The notes under the pieces were generated by a model. The model was not told where the DNA came from. It worked only from the letters and a program-made list of their open reading frames with translations, and did not search any database. 64,000 bases of DNA from Actinopolymorpha pittospori. GTDB taxonomy: Bacteria > Actinomycetota > Actinomycetes > Propionibacteriales > Actinopolymorphaceae. Both the position numbers and the translations under genes were made by a program. Shown here piece by piece: positions 49,141-57,305 of this stretch; the first letter of the stretch is position 1, and each line of letters starts with the position of its first letter. Location of the stretch: positions 3,658,001-3,722,000 of the forward strand of contig NZ_JADBEM010000001.1 of assembly GCF_014873875.1 (NCBI RefSeq), in the 5' to 3' direction.

Positions 49141-49956
49141 ATGCACTCGTCTCGGGAGATCCGTACGACGGACGAACTTCGCGCCAGCTGTGCCGACGAC
49201 GCCCTCCTCATGTGGGCCGCGCAGGGTTTCGCTCCGGGAGTTCGTGCGTGGCGACGAGCAGACGCCGTCGCGGTGGCCTCGCCGTACCTCTCCTGCCGGG
49301 ACCGGTTGGCGATCCACGGCCCGGCCGCCGACGTGGGTGCGCTGGTGGGTGAGGTGCTCGCCGAGGTGGGTACGACGTACCGGCCGATCGGCTCCGCCGA
49401 GTTGGTGCGGGAGGTCGCGGAGCGGCTGCCCGGGCTTGAGGTCGTCGGCACGTTCGGCTGGATGGAGACGTCGAACCCGGTACCCGCCGCGCCGGGCCTC
49501 GCCGCGGGCCCGGCGCGTTGGCTTCCGGCGGACCGGGCGGCCCTGGTCGCGGAGTTGCTGGCCGAGGCGTACCCGGGGTCCTACGCACGGCCCGGCCTGG
49601 TCGGCGTCCGCCGGTGGGCCGGCATGCCCGCGGACGACGGTGTACTCGCCGCGGTGGCCGCGGATGCCTGGTCGGCGCCGGAGGTGGGCTACGTCGCGGG
49701 TGTGACGGCCCGGGCCGTCGCCAGGGGACGCGGCTACGCCGCCGCGGTGTTGGGCCTGGTCGTCGACACCCTCGTCGCCGAACACGGCCGGGTCGGCCTG
49801 ATGGTCAACGGAGCGAACGAGCCCGCGATCCGCCTCTACCGGCGCGCCGGCCTGCGCTGGCGCTCCGTCGCCGCGGCCGCCGTCCACGTGGGCTGGTCGG
49901 CTGTCGGTGGGGCCTGGCAACCTCGCGCGAGTGAGTCTGTCGCCGTACGACCCTGA
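49141..49956 (+). CDS. GNAT-family acetyltransferase
   Basis: 271 residues in two lobes. The C-terminal half has VGYVAGVTARAVARGRGYAAAVLGLVVD (acetyl-CoA loop ARGRGYA) and MVNGANEPAIRLYRRAGLRWRS. The N-terminal lobe (WAAQGFAPGVRAWRRADAVAVASPYLSCRDRLAIHGP) is a degenerate GNAT-like fold. The substrate is unknown. Its last 26 bases overlap the start of the broken arylamine acetyltransferase gene. It is divergent from menA, with about 116 bases between the starts. Confidence 0.82.
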   Translation: MHSSREIRTTDELRASCADDALLMWAAQGFAPGVRAWRRADAVAVASPYLSCRDRLAIHGPAADVGALVGEVLAEVGTTYRPIGSAELVREVAERLPGLEVVGTFGWMETSNPVPAAPGLAAGPARWLPADRAALVAELLAEAYPGSYARPGLVGVRRWAGMPADDGVLAAVAADAWSAPEVGYVAGVTARAVARGRGYAAAVLGLVVDTLVAEHGRVGLMVNGANEPAIRLYRRAGLRWRSVAAAAVHVGWSAVGGAWQPRASESVAVRP

Positions 49957-50158
49957 CCTGCGCGACCGCTACCTTCGTCGTCTCGGGCTGCCGGCCGTTC
50001 CGGTCGAGTCGTCCCCGCCCTCGGCAGAGCTTCTCGCTGTGGTGCACCGTGCGCACGTGGGACGCGTTCCCTACGAGAACCTCGAGATCCAGCTCGGCCG
50101 TCCCACCTCGATCGATCCCACCGAGTCGGCCCGGCGGATCATGGCCAGCCCCGGCGGA
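49931..50158 (+). pseudogene. Arylamine N-acetyltransferase, 5' fragment (interrupted)
   Basis: From GTG 49931 the frame encodes YDPDLRDRYLRRLGL, then VVHRAHVGRVPYENLEIQLGRPTSIDPTESARRIMASPGG. This matches arylamine N-acetyltransferases up to the Gly-Gly just before the active-site Tyr-Cys. At that point the sequence changes to mobile-element DNA and the frame soon stops. The remaining two thirds resume at 51865. The enzyme would transfer acetyl groups to arylamines or hydrazines, and is inactive here. Confidence 0.85.
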
Positions 50159-50254
50159 GTTCGCCGACGCCGGCTGCGGGAATGCTGGTAATGCTCCGCC
50201 TTTCAGGGTGGGGGTGAAGGTCCGCGTTGGGAGGGCTGCCACGGCGCCAGCGGC

Positions 50255-50640
50255 GTCTAAGCGGGACGGTTTTGTTGCTCGATGTACTGTCACGACGTTC
50301 AGCGGTGTCCCGTCCATGGAGCCCGCAGTACGAACCCGGCCAGGGTTTGTTGGCCTGGTAGTTGTGGCGTAGGAGGTCGGGGAACTCCTGTCGTAGGCGG
50401 TGGGAGGACACGCCGTTGAGGCTGTTGACCAGCCGCGCCACTGCCATCTTGGGCGGGTAGTTGACCCGCAGGTGCACGTGGTTGTTCTCGCCGTTGAACT
50501 CGACCAGTTCGGCCTGGAAGTCGGCGCACACGTCCCGCATGATCTGTTCCATCCGGGACAGATCATGCGGGACAGGTGCCGGTCACCGAACACCTTGTGT
50601 CGGACAATTGGGTGGTGCAGCTCCGGTACAACTACCGCGT
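50255..50640 (-). pseudogene. tnpA: IS200-type Y1 transposase (tnpA), frameshifted
   Basis: The frame from 50552 encodes EQIMRDVCADFQAELVEFNG and the HUH motif in NNHVHLRVNYPPKMAV, then LVNSLNGVSSHRLRQEFP. The N-terminus (IVRHKVFGDRHLSRM) and the C-terminus (GSMDGTPLNVV) lie in a different frame. The first shift coincides with an imperfect 14-bp tandem duplication near 50550-50575, and the second lies near 50330-50340. The Y1 Tyr region is therefore out of frame and the protein should be inactive. Mobility would need another copy. Confidence 0.8.
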
Positions 50641-51847
50641 CTACCCCACACCTGGCCAGCAGATCGGGTTGGCCAAGGCGTTCGGGTGCGCGCGGGTGGT
50701 GTTCAACGAGGGGCTGCGCCTGCGTCAGCGGGCCCGGGAGGCAGGGGAGAAGTACATCTGCGACGGGGAACTGTCGCGCCGCCTGATCACCGAGGCGAAG
50801 CGAACCCCGCGACGGGCGTGGCTGGGGGAGGTCTCGGCCGTGGTGTTGCAGCAGGCACTGGCGGACCTGAACAGCGCCTACCGCAACTTCTTCAACTCGG
50901 CGTCCGGCAAGCGTGAGGGCCGCAGGGTCGCCCCGCCGAGGTTCCGTTCGCGTAAGGACAACCGCCAAGCCGTCCGTTTCACCAAGAACGCCCGGTTCAA
51001 GGTCCTGGCCAACGGCCGACTCAGGTTGCCGAAGATCGGCGACGTCGAGGTGGCCTGGTCGCGTGCCCTGCCCTCGGAGCCGTCGTCGGTGACGATCATC
51101 GCGGACGCGGCCGGGAGGTACTTCGCGTCGTTCGTCGTCACGACCGGCCAGGAGGAGACGCTGCCTCGGGTCGACTCCGAGGTTGGGATCGATCTGGGGT
51201 TGACACACTTCGCGGTGCTCTCAGATGGCCGGAAGGTCGCCGCCCCGAAGTTTCTGCGCCGCGCGGCCCGTAAGCTGCGCCGGTTGCAGCAGGGGCTGTG
51301 CCGTAAGCAGAAGGGTTCGGCCAACCAGAAGAAGGCCGTGACCAAACTCGCTCGTGCTCATGGCCGGGTTGGCGACACCCGGCGTGACTGGCACCACAAG
51401 CTCTCGACCCAGATCATCCGCGAGAACCAAGCGGTTTGCGTCGAGGACCTGTGTGTCGTTGGTCTGGGCCGGACCCGGCTCGCCAGATCGGTGCACGATG
51501 CCGGGTGGGCCAGTTTCACCGCCATGTTGGAGTACAAGGCGGCGCGGTACGGGCGGAGGTTCGCCCGGGTGGACCGCTTCTTCCCATCTACTCGTATGTG
51601 CTCGGCCTGCGGGCTGATCAACAACAAGATGGCGTTGAACGTGCGGGCGTGGGACTGTGCCTGCGGAGCGGCCCATGACAAGGACGTCAACGCCGCGAAG
51701 AACATCAAGGCCGCTGGACAGGCGGACTTCAACGACCGTGGAGCGCAGGTAAGACCAGCACGTGTGCTGGCACCGCGCGGCGAAGCGGTAACCCACCCAG
51801 ACGCTACGCGTTCCACCCGTAGCGTGGAGGGAATCTCCGCCCTTTAG
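50612..51847 (+). CDS. tnpB: TnpB RNA-guided nuclease of the IS200/IS605 element
   Basis: 411 residues, uninterrupted. The N-terminus is VQLRYNYRVYPTPGQQIGLAKAFGCAR. The RuvC-like triad is Asp194 in GIDLGL, Glu278 in VCVEDL and Asp356/358 in HDKDVNAAKN. The zinc finger is CSACG...CACG. TnpB cleaves DNA guided by an RNA made from the element's right end, which favours keeping the element in place. GTG 50612 or 50615 is the start. The last ~35 codons run into the predicted guide RNA and right end, typical for the family. It is one of few intact parts of this element. Confidence 0.92.
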   Translation: MVQLRYNYRVYPTPGQQIGLAKAFGCARVVFNEGLRLRQRAREAGEKYICDGELSRRLITEAKRTPRRAWLGEVSAVVLQQALADLNSAYRNFFNSASGKREGRRVAPPRFRSRKDNRQAVRFTKNARFKVLANGRLRLPKIGDVEVAWSRALPSEPSSVTIIADAAGRYFASFVVTTGQEETLPRVDSEVGIDLGLTHFAVLSDGRKVAAPKFLRRAARKLRRLQQGLCRKQKGSANQKKAVTKLARAHGRVGDTRRDWHHKLSTQIIRENQAVCVEDLCVVGLGRTRLARSVHDAGWASFTAMLEYKAARYGRRFARVDRFFPSTRMCSACGLINNKMALNVRAWDCACGAAHDKDVNAAKNIKAAGQADFNDRGAQVRPARVLAPRGEAVTHPDATRSTRSVEGISAL

Positions 51848-51864
51848 GGCGGAGAGGATGTCAA
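51700..51864 (+). ncRNA. Predicted omega (reRNA) scaffold at the TnpB right end
   Basis: Three perfect hairpins follow each other: CCAGCAC/GTGCTGG (51755-51770), ACGCTACG/CGTAGCGT (51801-51808 with 51818-51825) and CTCCGCCC/GGGCGGAG (51835-51842 with 51847-51854). The scaffold should end at GTCAA near 51864, and the guide would then be the host sequence from 51865 on, starting TGCTTCCACTC. The 5' end is not determined. Confidence 0.6.
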
Positions 51865-52493
51865 TGCTTCCACTCAACGGCGCGTTCGCCGGCCTCCTCC
51901 TGACCCTGGGCTTCGAGGTCGACCTCGTCCGGGCCGCCGTACCGTCCGCCGGCGAGGACGGACGCGGCTGGGGCTCGCACCTCGTGCTGCTGGTGCGTCT
52001 CCCGGAGCAGGTCTGGGTCGCCGACGTCGGGCTGGGCGACGGGATGGCCGACCCGATGCCGCTGCTGGTGCGTGTGGTCGAGCAGCCGCCGTTCCGCTAC
52101 GAGTGGGAGCGGGTGGGTGGCTCGCGCTGGCGGTTCCACCACGATCGAAGCGCCACGATCGGCGGCTTCGACCTCGACGTGACGCCGGTGCCGCTCTCGG
52201 CGTTCGAGCCCAACCACGCCGAGCTGTCGACCGCGCCGCACTCCTCGTTCGTCCAACGGTTGGTCGTGCAGCAACGCCGCCCCGACCACGCCCTCACGCT
52301 TCGGGGGTGCGTCCTCACCCGGGCGGACGCGACCGGTCGCACCAGCCGGGACGTGACGAAGGAGGCGGAGTGGACCGCGCTGCTGAGGGAGGAGTTCGGG
52401 CTGCGGCTCGACGTGGAGCCGGCGGCGCTGACCGCGCTGTGGGAGCGGATCCGCGCGGGCCACGAGGCGTGGGACCGGGCCGGCCGGCCCTGA
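51865..52493 (+). pseudogene. Arylamine N-acetyltransferase, 3' fragment
   Basis: The frame continues the interrupted enzyme: LNGAFAGLLLTLGFEVDLVRAAV, SHLVLLVRLPEQVWVADVGLGD with the catalytic His and Asp, and a complete C-terminal domain. The bases just after the element, TGCTTCCACTCAAC, would encode the active-site Cys-Phe, but one base is missing relative to the LNGAF frame, so a second lesion seems present. There is no own start except an ATG inside the element's end. Confidence 0.82.
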
Positions 52494-52499
52494 CCAGGG

Positions 52500-52524
52500 C
52501 TCCCCCGGTCGATGACCGGGGGAG
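52500..52524. terminator. Convergent terminator
   Basis: CTCCCCCGGTC (52500-52510) and GACCGGGGGAG (52514-52524) pair perfectly over three bases, between the acetyltransferase fragment and the convergent kinase gene. Confidence 0.8.
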
Positions 52525-52542
52525 TGTGTTGAGCGCCGGACC

Positions 52543-53097
52543 TCAGCGGTGCGCCGGCGCCTCGTGGCCCTCCCGGCGTGCCTCCAGGAGCGCTGTTTCG
52601 GACAGGATCCGCTCGACCGTGTCGGCCAGTGTGCTCGACTCCGCGATGACCGTCTCGGGCACGACGCCGAGCAGGTCGCGCGATCGGTACCACTCGTGCA
52701 TGGCGTCCGGTCCGAACTCCGCGGCCTGCGGCCTCGTGGTGTGTCGCCGCAGCGTCTCCGCCAGCGACACGTCGAGGTAGTAGTAGGACGATCGGCCCCG
52801 GTGGGCGCCACCGAGTCGGGCCAGCATGTCGGCGTACCGGTCGGCGTACAGCATCCCCTCGACGACCACGTGGAAGCCGTGGTCGAGTGCGTAGCGCGCG
52901 GTCTGCTCGATCAGCCCGATGTTGGCGGCGCCGGGCACGTCCCGGTCGCGCAGGACGACACGGCGGAGCAGGTCCTGCCCGACCAGGGCGATCCCGCGCC
53001 CGTAGGCGGACCGGATGGCCTGCGCCACCGAACTCTTCCCCGAGCCGGAGTTGCCGCGGATGACGATCAGTCGCGTGTCGTCGGCCCCCACCGTCAT
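52543..53097 (-). CDS. P-loop kinase (AAA/zeta-toxin-like nucleotide-binding protein)
   Basis: 184 residues. LIVIRGNSGSGKSSVAQAIR is the Walker A motif, HVVVEGML a Walker B-like strand, and ETLRRHTTRPQAAEFGP the lid region with Arg. It resembles small-molecule kinases such as gluconate or chloramphenicol kinases; the substrate is unknown. ATG 53097 overlaps the menE stop (ATGA), so it is translated with menE, but its role in menaquinone synthesis is unproven. Confidence 0.8.
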   Translation of the reverse strand: MTVGADDTRLIVIRGNSGSGKSSVAQAIRSAYGRGIALVGQDLLRRVVLRDRDVPGAANIGLIEQTARYALDHGFHVVVEGMLYADRYADMLARLGGAHRGRSSYYYLDVSLAETLRRHTTRPQAAEFGPDAMHEWYRSRDLLGVVPETVIAESSTLADTVERILSETALLEARREGHEAPAHR

Positions 53098-54404
53098 CGC
53101 AGGATCGTAGAACTCCCCGAGTCGACCGCGGTGGACCGCAACGCCTGCCGATCGATCTTGCCGGAGGGCAGCAGCGGCAGCGCGTCGACCACCACGACCT
53201 CCCGGGGCGCGTACGCGCGGGGGTGGTCGGCACTGACCTGGTCGCGCACCTGCGCGAGCGGCGGCGCGGTCGCTCCAGGACGCAGGACGACGTACGCCAC
53301 GACCCGCGAACCCCACTCGGTATCGGGGACGCCCACCGCGGCCGCCTCCGCGACGCCAGGGCAGGAGGCGACGGCTCGCTCGACCGCCTGCAAGGGGACG
53401 TTGACACCGCCGGACACCACCACGTCGTCGGCCCGGCCGAGGATCTCCAGCCTCCCGTCGGGGCGCAACCGACCGAGGTCGCTGGTGACGTGCCACCTGT
53501 CGACCAGGCCCGCTGCGGTGAGGTCGGGGCGCAGCCGGTAGCCCGCGAAGACGACCTCGCCGCCGATCCGGACCAGGCCGATGGTGCCCTCGCCGGAACC
53601 TTCGCCGTCTCCCTCGTCGAGGCCGGGGGAGCCGTCCCGGTCGATCCGCACCGACACGCCGTCGAGGGCCCGGCCGTCGTACACGCAGCCGCCGCAGGTC
53701 TCCGTCATGCCGTACGTCGTCATCACCGCGACACCGGCCGCCCGGGCCCGCCGCAACAGCGCCGTGGAACTCGCCCCGCCACCGACCAGGACCGCGTCGT
53801 AGGACGCGAGCGCGGCCACCGCCTCGGGTCCCGCGTCGAGCAGCCGGACGAGCTGGGTGGGCACCAGCGCGGTGTAGCGGCGAAGCTCCCCGTTCGGTCC
53901 GTCGCCGCCACCGCCACCGCCGCCCTCGCTGTCCGAGCTGTCCGTGAGCCGGGCGGTCGCCGCGCGGAAGGCGTCCACCGTGAACGATCCCGCCACCGGT
54001 ACCGGCGCCGTTCCGGCGACCAGCGACCGCACCAGGACCTGGAGTCCGGCGACCCGCGTCGGTGGGAGGGCGAGCACCCAGCGGCCGGCACCGCCGAGCC
54101 GGTCCAGCGTGGCCCGGGCCGAGTGCAGGAGGGCCGTTCCGGTGAGCATCGCGCCCTTGGGTTCGCCGGTCGATCCCGACGTCGGGAGCACGACCGCGAC
54201 GTCGTCACGCTCCAACGGGACGTCCGTGCGGAGCATTGTCCGGATTTGGTCGCGTTCTGGCCCGGTGGTCACCGGTGCCAGGGCGGGCCCGTCGCCGGCG
54301 AACCGATCGCCGAGTGCGGTAATAAGATCCGCGACGATCACCTCGGCGTCCCGCACGGGCGAGACGTCGATGGTGACCAGTCGGCGATCGAGGTTCGTTG
54401 ACAC
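53094..54404 (-). CDS. menE: o-Succinylbenzoate-CoA ligase
   Basis: 436 residues, an adenylate-forming enzyme shorter than most, as is normal for actinobacterial MenE. It converts o-succinylbenzoate to the CoA ester. TSGSTGEPKGAMLTG (A3) is intact, TTYGMTETCGGCVYDG is A5, WHVTSDLGRLRPDGRLEILGRADDVVVSGG covers A7-A8 and LPSGKIDRQALR carries the catalytic Lys. Two Gly-rich inserts (SEGGGGGGGDGPNG and DEGDGEGSGEG) are unusual, low-complexity loops. It is divergent from menC; GTG 54404 lies six bases from TAGCCT. Confidence 0.93.
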   Translation of the reverse strand: MSTNLDRRLVTIDVSPVRDAEVIVADLITALGDRFAGDGPALAPVTTGPERDQIRTMLRTDVPLERDDVAVVLPTSGSTGEPKGAMLTGTALLHSARATLDRLGGAGRWVLALPPTRVAGLQVLVRSLVAGTAPVPVAGSFTVDAFRAATARLTDSSDSEGGGGGGGDGPNGELRRYTALVPTQLVRLLDAGPEAVAALASYDAVLVGGGASSTALLRRARAAGVAVMTTYGMTETCGGCVYDGRALDGVSVRIDRDGSPGLDEGDGEGSGEGTIGLVRIGGEVVFAGYRLRPDLTAAGLVDRWHVTSDLGRLRPDGRLEILGRADDVVVSGGVNVPLQAVERAVASCPGVAEAAAVGVPDTEWGSRVVAYVVLRPGATAPPLAQVRDQVSADHPRAYAPREVVVVDALPLLPSGKIDRQALRSTAVDSGSSTILR

Positions 54405-54410
54405 GGGACT

Positions 54411-54463
54411 AGGCTACGAGGCCGTTCCAGTGACAATCTGTCACGGATTTGCCGGAGTAGCCT
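54411..54463. promoter_or_regulatory. Divergent menE/menC promoters with a central dyad
   Basis: menE: TAGCCT on the minus strand (54411-54416), six bases from GTG 54404. menC: TAGCCT on the plus strand (54458-54463). Between them GTGACA-ATC-TGTCAC (54430-54444) is a perfect dyad placed to affect both. Confidence 0.6.
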
Positions 54464-54490
54464 GGCGAGGCAGACACGGAGGGTGCGTCC

Positions 54491-55453
54491 ATGATCATCC
54501 GCGAGGGCGGCAACACCCACGTCTTCGCGATAGCGATGCGCACCAGGTTCCGTGGGATCACCGTCCGCGAGGGTGTTCTCGTCCGCGGACCCGCCGGCTG
54601 GGCGGAGTTCAGCCCGTTCGCCGACTACGACCCACCCGCCTGCGTCCCCTGGCTCCGCGCGGCCCGCGAGGCGGCCTACGACGTCTGGCCGGAGGCGCTC
54701 CGCGATCGGATCCCGGTCAACTGCACGGTTCCCGCCGTCGGGCCGGAGCAGGCCATGGCCGTGGTGACCCGGAGCGCGGGCTGTCGGACCGCGAAGGTCA
54801 AGGTCGCCGAACCCGGTCAGCCCGACTCCGACGACCTCGCCCGCGTCGAGGCGGTGCGGGAGGCGCTCGGCCCGAGCGGCCGGGTCCGGGTCGACGCCAA
54901 CGGCCTGTGGGACGTCGACACCGCCGTCCGGATGATCAAGCTGCTGGACAAGGCCGCCGGTGGCCTCGAGTACGTCGAGCAGCCCTGTGCCACCGTCGAG
55001 GAGTTGGCCGAGGTACGCCGGAAGGTCGACGTGCCCATCGCGGCCGACGAGTCCATCCGGCGGGCCGCCGACCCCTACCGCGTGGTCCGGCTGCACGCCG
55101 CCGACATCGCGGTCCTGAAGGTGCAACCACTCGGCGGGGTCCGGGCCGCCCTGCGCATCGCCGAACAGATCGGGTTGCCGGTCGTCGTCTCGAGCGCCCT
55201 CGAGACCTCGGTCGGCATCGCCGCGGGCGTGGCGCTCGCCGCCGCACTGCCCGAACTCCCCTACGCCTGCGGGCTCGCGACCGTGCAGATGCTCACCGGT
55301 GACGTGGTGGCCGAGCCGTTGCTGCCCGTCGACGGCGCCCTGCCGGTCATCCGGCCCGAACCCGATCCGGACCGGCTGTCGACGTTCGCCGCCGACGAAG
55401 CGACCCGCGCCCGGTGGATGGAACGCCTCGCCCTCGTGGAAGAGCTGACGTGA
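54491..55453 (+). CDS. menC: o-Succinylbenzoate synthase
   Basis: 320 residues of the enolase superfamily. It dehydrates SHCHC to o-succinylbenzoate. AKVKVAEPG carries the catalytic KxK, VRVDANGLWD, EYVEQPCATVEEL and IAADESIRR supply the Asp, Glu and Asp metal ligands, and AVLKVQPLGG carries the second catalytic Lys. ACGLATVQMLTGDVV near the end fits MenC. GGAGGG lies upstream of ATG 54491. menD follows with GTGA overlap. Confidence 0.94.
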   Translation: MIIREGGNTHVFAIAMRTRFRGITVREGVLVRGPAGWAEFSPFADYDPPACVPWLRAAREAAYDVWPEALRDRIPVNCTVPAVGPEQAMAVVTRSAGCRTAKVKVAEPGQPDSDDLARVEAVREALGPSGRVRVDANGLWDVDTAVRMIKLLDKAAGGLEYVEQPCATVEELAEVRRKVDVPIAADESIRRAADPYRVVRLHAADIAVLKVQPLGGVRAALRIAEQIGLPVVVSSALETSVGIAAGVALAAALPELPYACGLATVQMLTGDVVAEPLLPVDGALPVIRPEPDPDRLSTFAADEATRARWMERLALVEELT

Positions 55454-57237
55454 ACCCCTCCACCGCACTCGCCCGGGTGCTGGTCGACGAGCTGTGGCGC
55501 AACGGCGTCCGAGAGGCGGTCCTCGCACCGGGCTCACGCAACGCCGCGCTGGCCTTCGCCCTGCACGCCTCCGACGGTCAGGGCCGGATCCGGCTGCACG
55601 TGCGGATCGACGAACGGACCGCGGGGTTCCTCGCGCTCGGACTCGCCAAGGCGAGCCGCCGGCCCGTCCCCGTGGTGTGCACGTCGGGCACCGCCGCCGC
55701 CAACCTGCACCCGGCCATCCTGGAAGCCCATCACGCCGGCGTCCCTCTACTCGTCCTCACCGCCGACCGGCCGCCGGAGCTACGTGGTGTGGGCGCGAGC
55801 CAGACCACCGACCAGGTGAAGCTGTACGGCGACGCGGTCCGGATGTTCCACGAGGTCGGCGTCCCCGAACGCCGGCGCGGACAGAACGCCTACTGGCGGG
55901 AGCTGGTCGGACGCGCGACCGCGATCGCCCGCGGGTTCCGCGACCGCAACCCCGGCCCGGTGCACCTCAACCTGGCCTTCCGCGACCCGCTGGTGCCCGA
56001 GCCCACCGATCCGGTCGACCCGGCCGACGTCGCTCCCGGCGACTGGCCCGAGTCCCTCGCGGGACGTCCGGGCAACAGCAGATGGACCCGGATCGAGCGC
56101 CTCGCCACCGACCACATCGCCTGGCTGGAGGAGGGGCCTCGCACGATCGTGGTCGCGGGTGACGGCGCCGACGCGCAGGCCCGATGGCTGGCCGAGACGG
56201 CCGGTTGGCCGTTGTTCGCCGAGCCGTCGAGCAACGCGCGGTCGGGTCCGAACGCCCTGGGCGCCTACCGGCTGCTGCTCGACACCCATCCCGAGCTGAC
56301 GGAGGGGATCGAGCGGGTCCTCGTCCACGGCTGGCCCACGCTCTCCCGCCCCATCACCCGCCTGCTCGCCCGCCCCGACGTCGAGGTCATCGTGGTGTCC
56401 CGGCGACCGTCCTGGCCCGACCCCGGACACCGGGCCTACCGCGTCACCGCCACCGCCGCGCTCGAAGGCACGGTCGACGGCATGGGCCGGCGCGAGCCCG
56501 ACGAGTGGCTAGCGGCCTGGCTGGCCGCGGACCGCTCCGCCCGCTCCGCCATCCACGACGTCCTCGCCGGCGAACCCGCGTTCACCGGGCTGCACGTCGC
56601 CCGCGAGGTCGCGGCCGCCGTGCCCAGCGGTGGCCTGCTGGTCGCGGGCTCCTCCAACCCGATCCGCGACCTCGACCTGGCCGGCGTTCCGTGGAGCAAC
56701 CGGCTGGTCGACGATGCCGGCCGGATCGACCCACGCGACCATCGCCGGGTGCTCAGCAACCGCGGCCTCGCCGGCATCGACGGGACCCTCTCGACCGCGA
56801 TCGGGGCGGCGCTGGTGCATCGGACCGGCCCGGCGTACGCGCTGGTGGGCGACCTCACCTTCCTACACGACGCGAACGCGCTCGTCCGGGGCCCCTACGA
56901 AGCCCGGCCGGACCTCACCATCGTGGTGATCAACGACGACGGTGGCGGCATCTTCACCACCCTGGAGCAGGGGGCGCCGGCCTACGCCGACGCCTTCGAA
57001 CGGATCTTCGGCACTCCACACGGCGTCGACCTTCGCGCGCTGGCCGCCGCCACCCGGACGCCGTACGCGCTCGCGGGCACCCGGCAGGAGTTGCGTGGCG
57101 CCCTGTCGCGGTCCCGCGGCCTGCGGATCGTGGAGGTCCCGATCGACCGGTCGGGAACCCGGGACCTGCACGAGCGGCTGCGGGAGGCCGTGGCGGGCAT
57201 GGCGGTCGACGGGGGAGTGCTGAGCCGCCGCGGGTGA
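55450..57237 (+). CDS. menD: SEPHCHC synthase (MenD)
   Basis: 595 residues, thiamine-diphosphate dependent. It joins 2-oxoglutarate and isochorismate to make SEPHCHC, the first committed menaquinone step. The N-terminal PYR domain has EAVLAPGSRNAALAFAL, HVRIDERTAGFLALGLAK, VVCTSGTAAANLHPA and LTADRPPELRGVGASQTTDQ. The C-terminal ThDP domain has SNRGLAGIDGTLSTAIG and GDLTFLHDANAL...VVINDDGGGIF. GTG 55450 overlaps the menC stop, so menC-menD are coupled. Confidence 0.95.
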   Translation: MNPSTALARVLVDELWRNGVREAVLAPGSRNAALAFALHASDGQGRIRLHVRIDERTAGFLALGLAKASRRPVPVVCTSGTAAANLHPAILEAHHAGVPLLVLTADRPPELRGVGASQTTDQVKLYGDAVRMFHEVGVPERRRGQNAYWRELVGRATAIARGFRDRNPGPVHLNLAFRDPLVPEPTDPVDPADVAPGDWPESLAGRPGNSRWTRIERLATDHIAWLEEGPRTIVVAGDGADAQARWLAETAGWPLFAEPSSNARSGPNALGAYRLLLDTHPELTEGIERVLVHGWPTLSRPITRLLARPDVEVIVVSRRPSWPDPGHRAYRVTATAALEGTVDGMGRREPDEWLAAWLAADRSARSAIHDVLAGEPAFTGLHVAREVAAAVPSGGLLVAGSSNPIRDLDLAGVPWSNRLVDDAGRIDPRDHRRVLSNRGLAGIDGTLSTAIGAALVHRTGPAYALVGDLTFLHDANALVRGPYEARPDLTIVVINDDGGGIFTTLEQGAPAYADAFERIFGTPHGVDLRALAAATRTPYALAGTRQELRGALSRSRGLRIVEVPIDRSGTRDLHERLREAVAGMAVDGGVLSRRG

Positions 57238-57305
57238 GCCCGGCGCGTGAGTCGCCAGTGCGCAAACCCGTTGAACCCGCCCGACGCCGACGCCATGCTC
57301 GGCGC

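Larger units (their letters stand above)
50159..51864. mobile_element. IS200/IS605-type element inserted in the NAT gene
   Basis: About 1.7 kb splits the acetyltransferase immediately before its catalytic Cys codon. The element carries a broken Y1 transposase (tnpA) on the minus strand and an intact tnpB on the plus strand. The left end has CTCCGCC-TTTCA-GGGTGG (about 50194-50212) and the right end CTCCGCCC-TTTA-GGGCGGAG (51835-51854), subterminal hairpins expected for this family. No target duplication or terminal inverted repeat is seen, also as expected. The boundaries are inferred from the host protein. Confidence 0.8.

Noticed and set aside
54430..54444. CRP-type site between menE and menC
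   Set aside because: GTGA and TCAC are seven bases apart instead of six, so it is reported only as an unassigned dyad.
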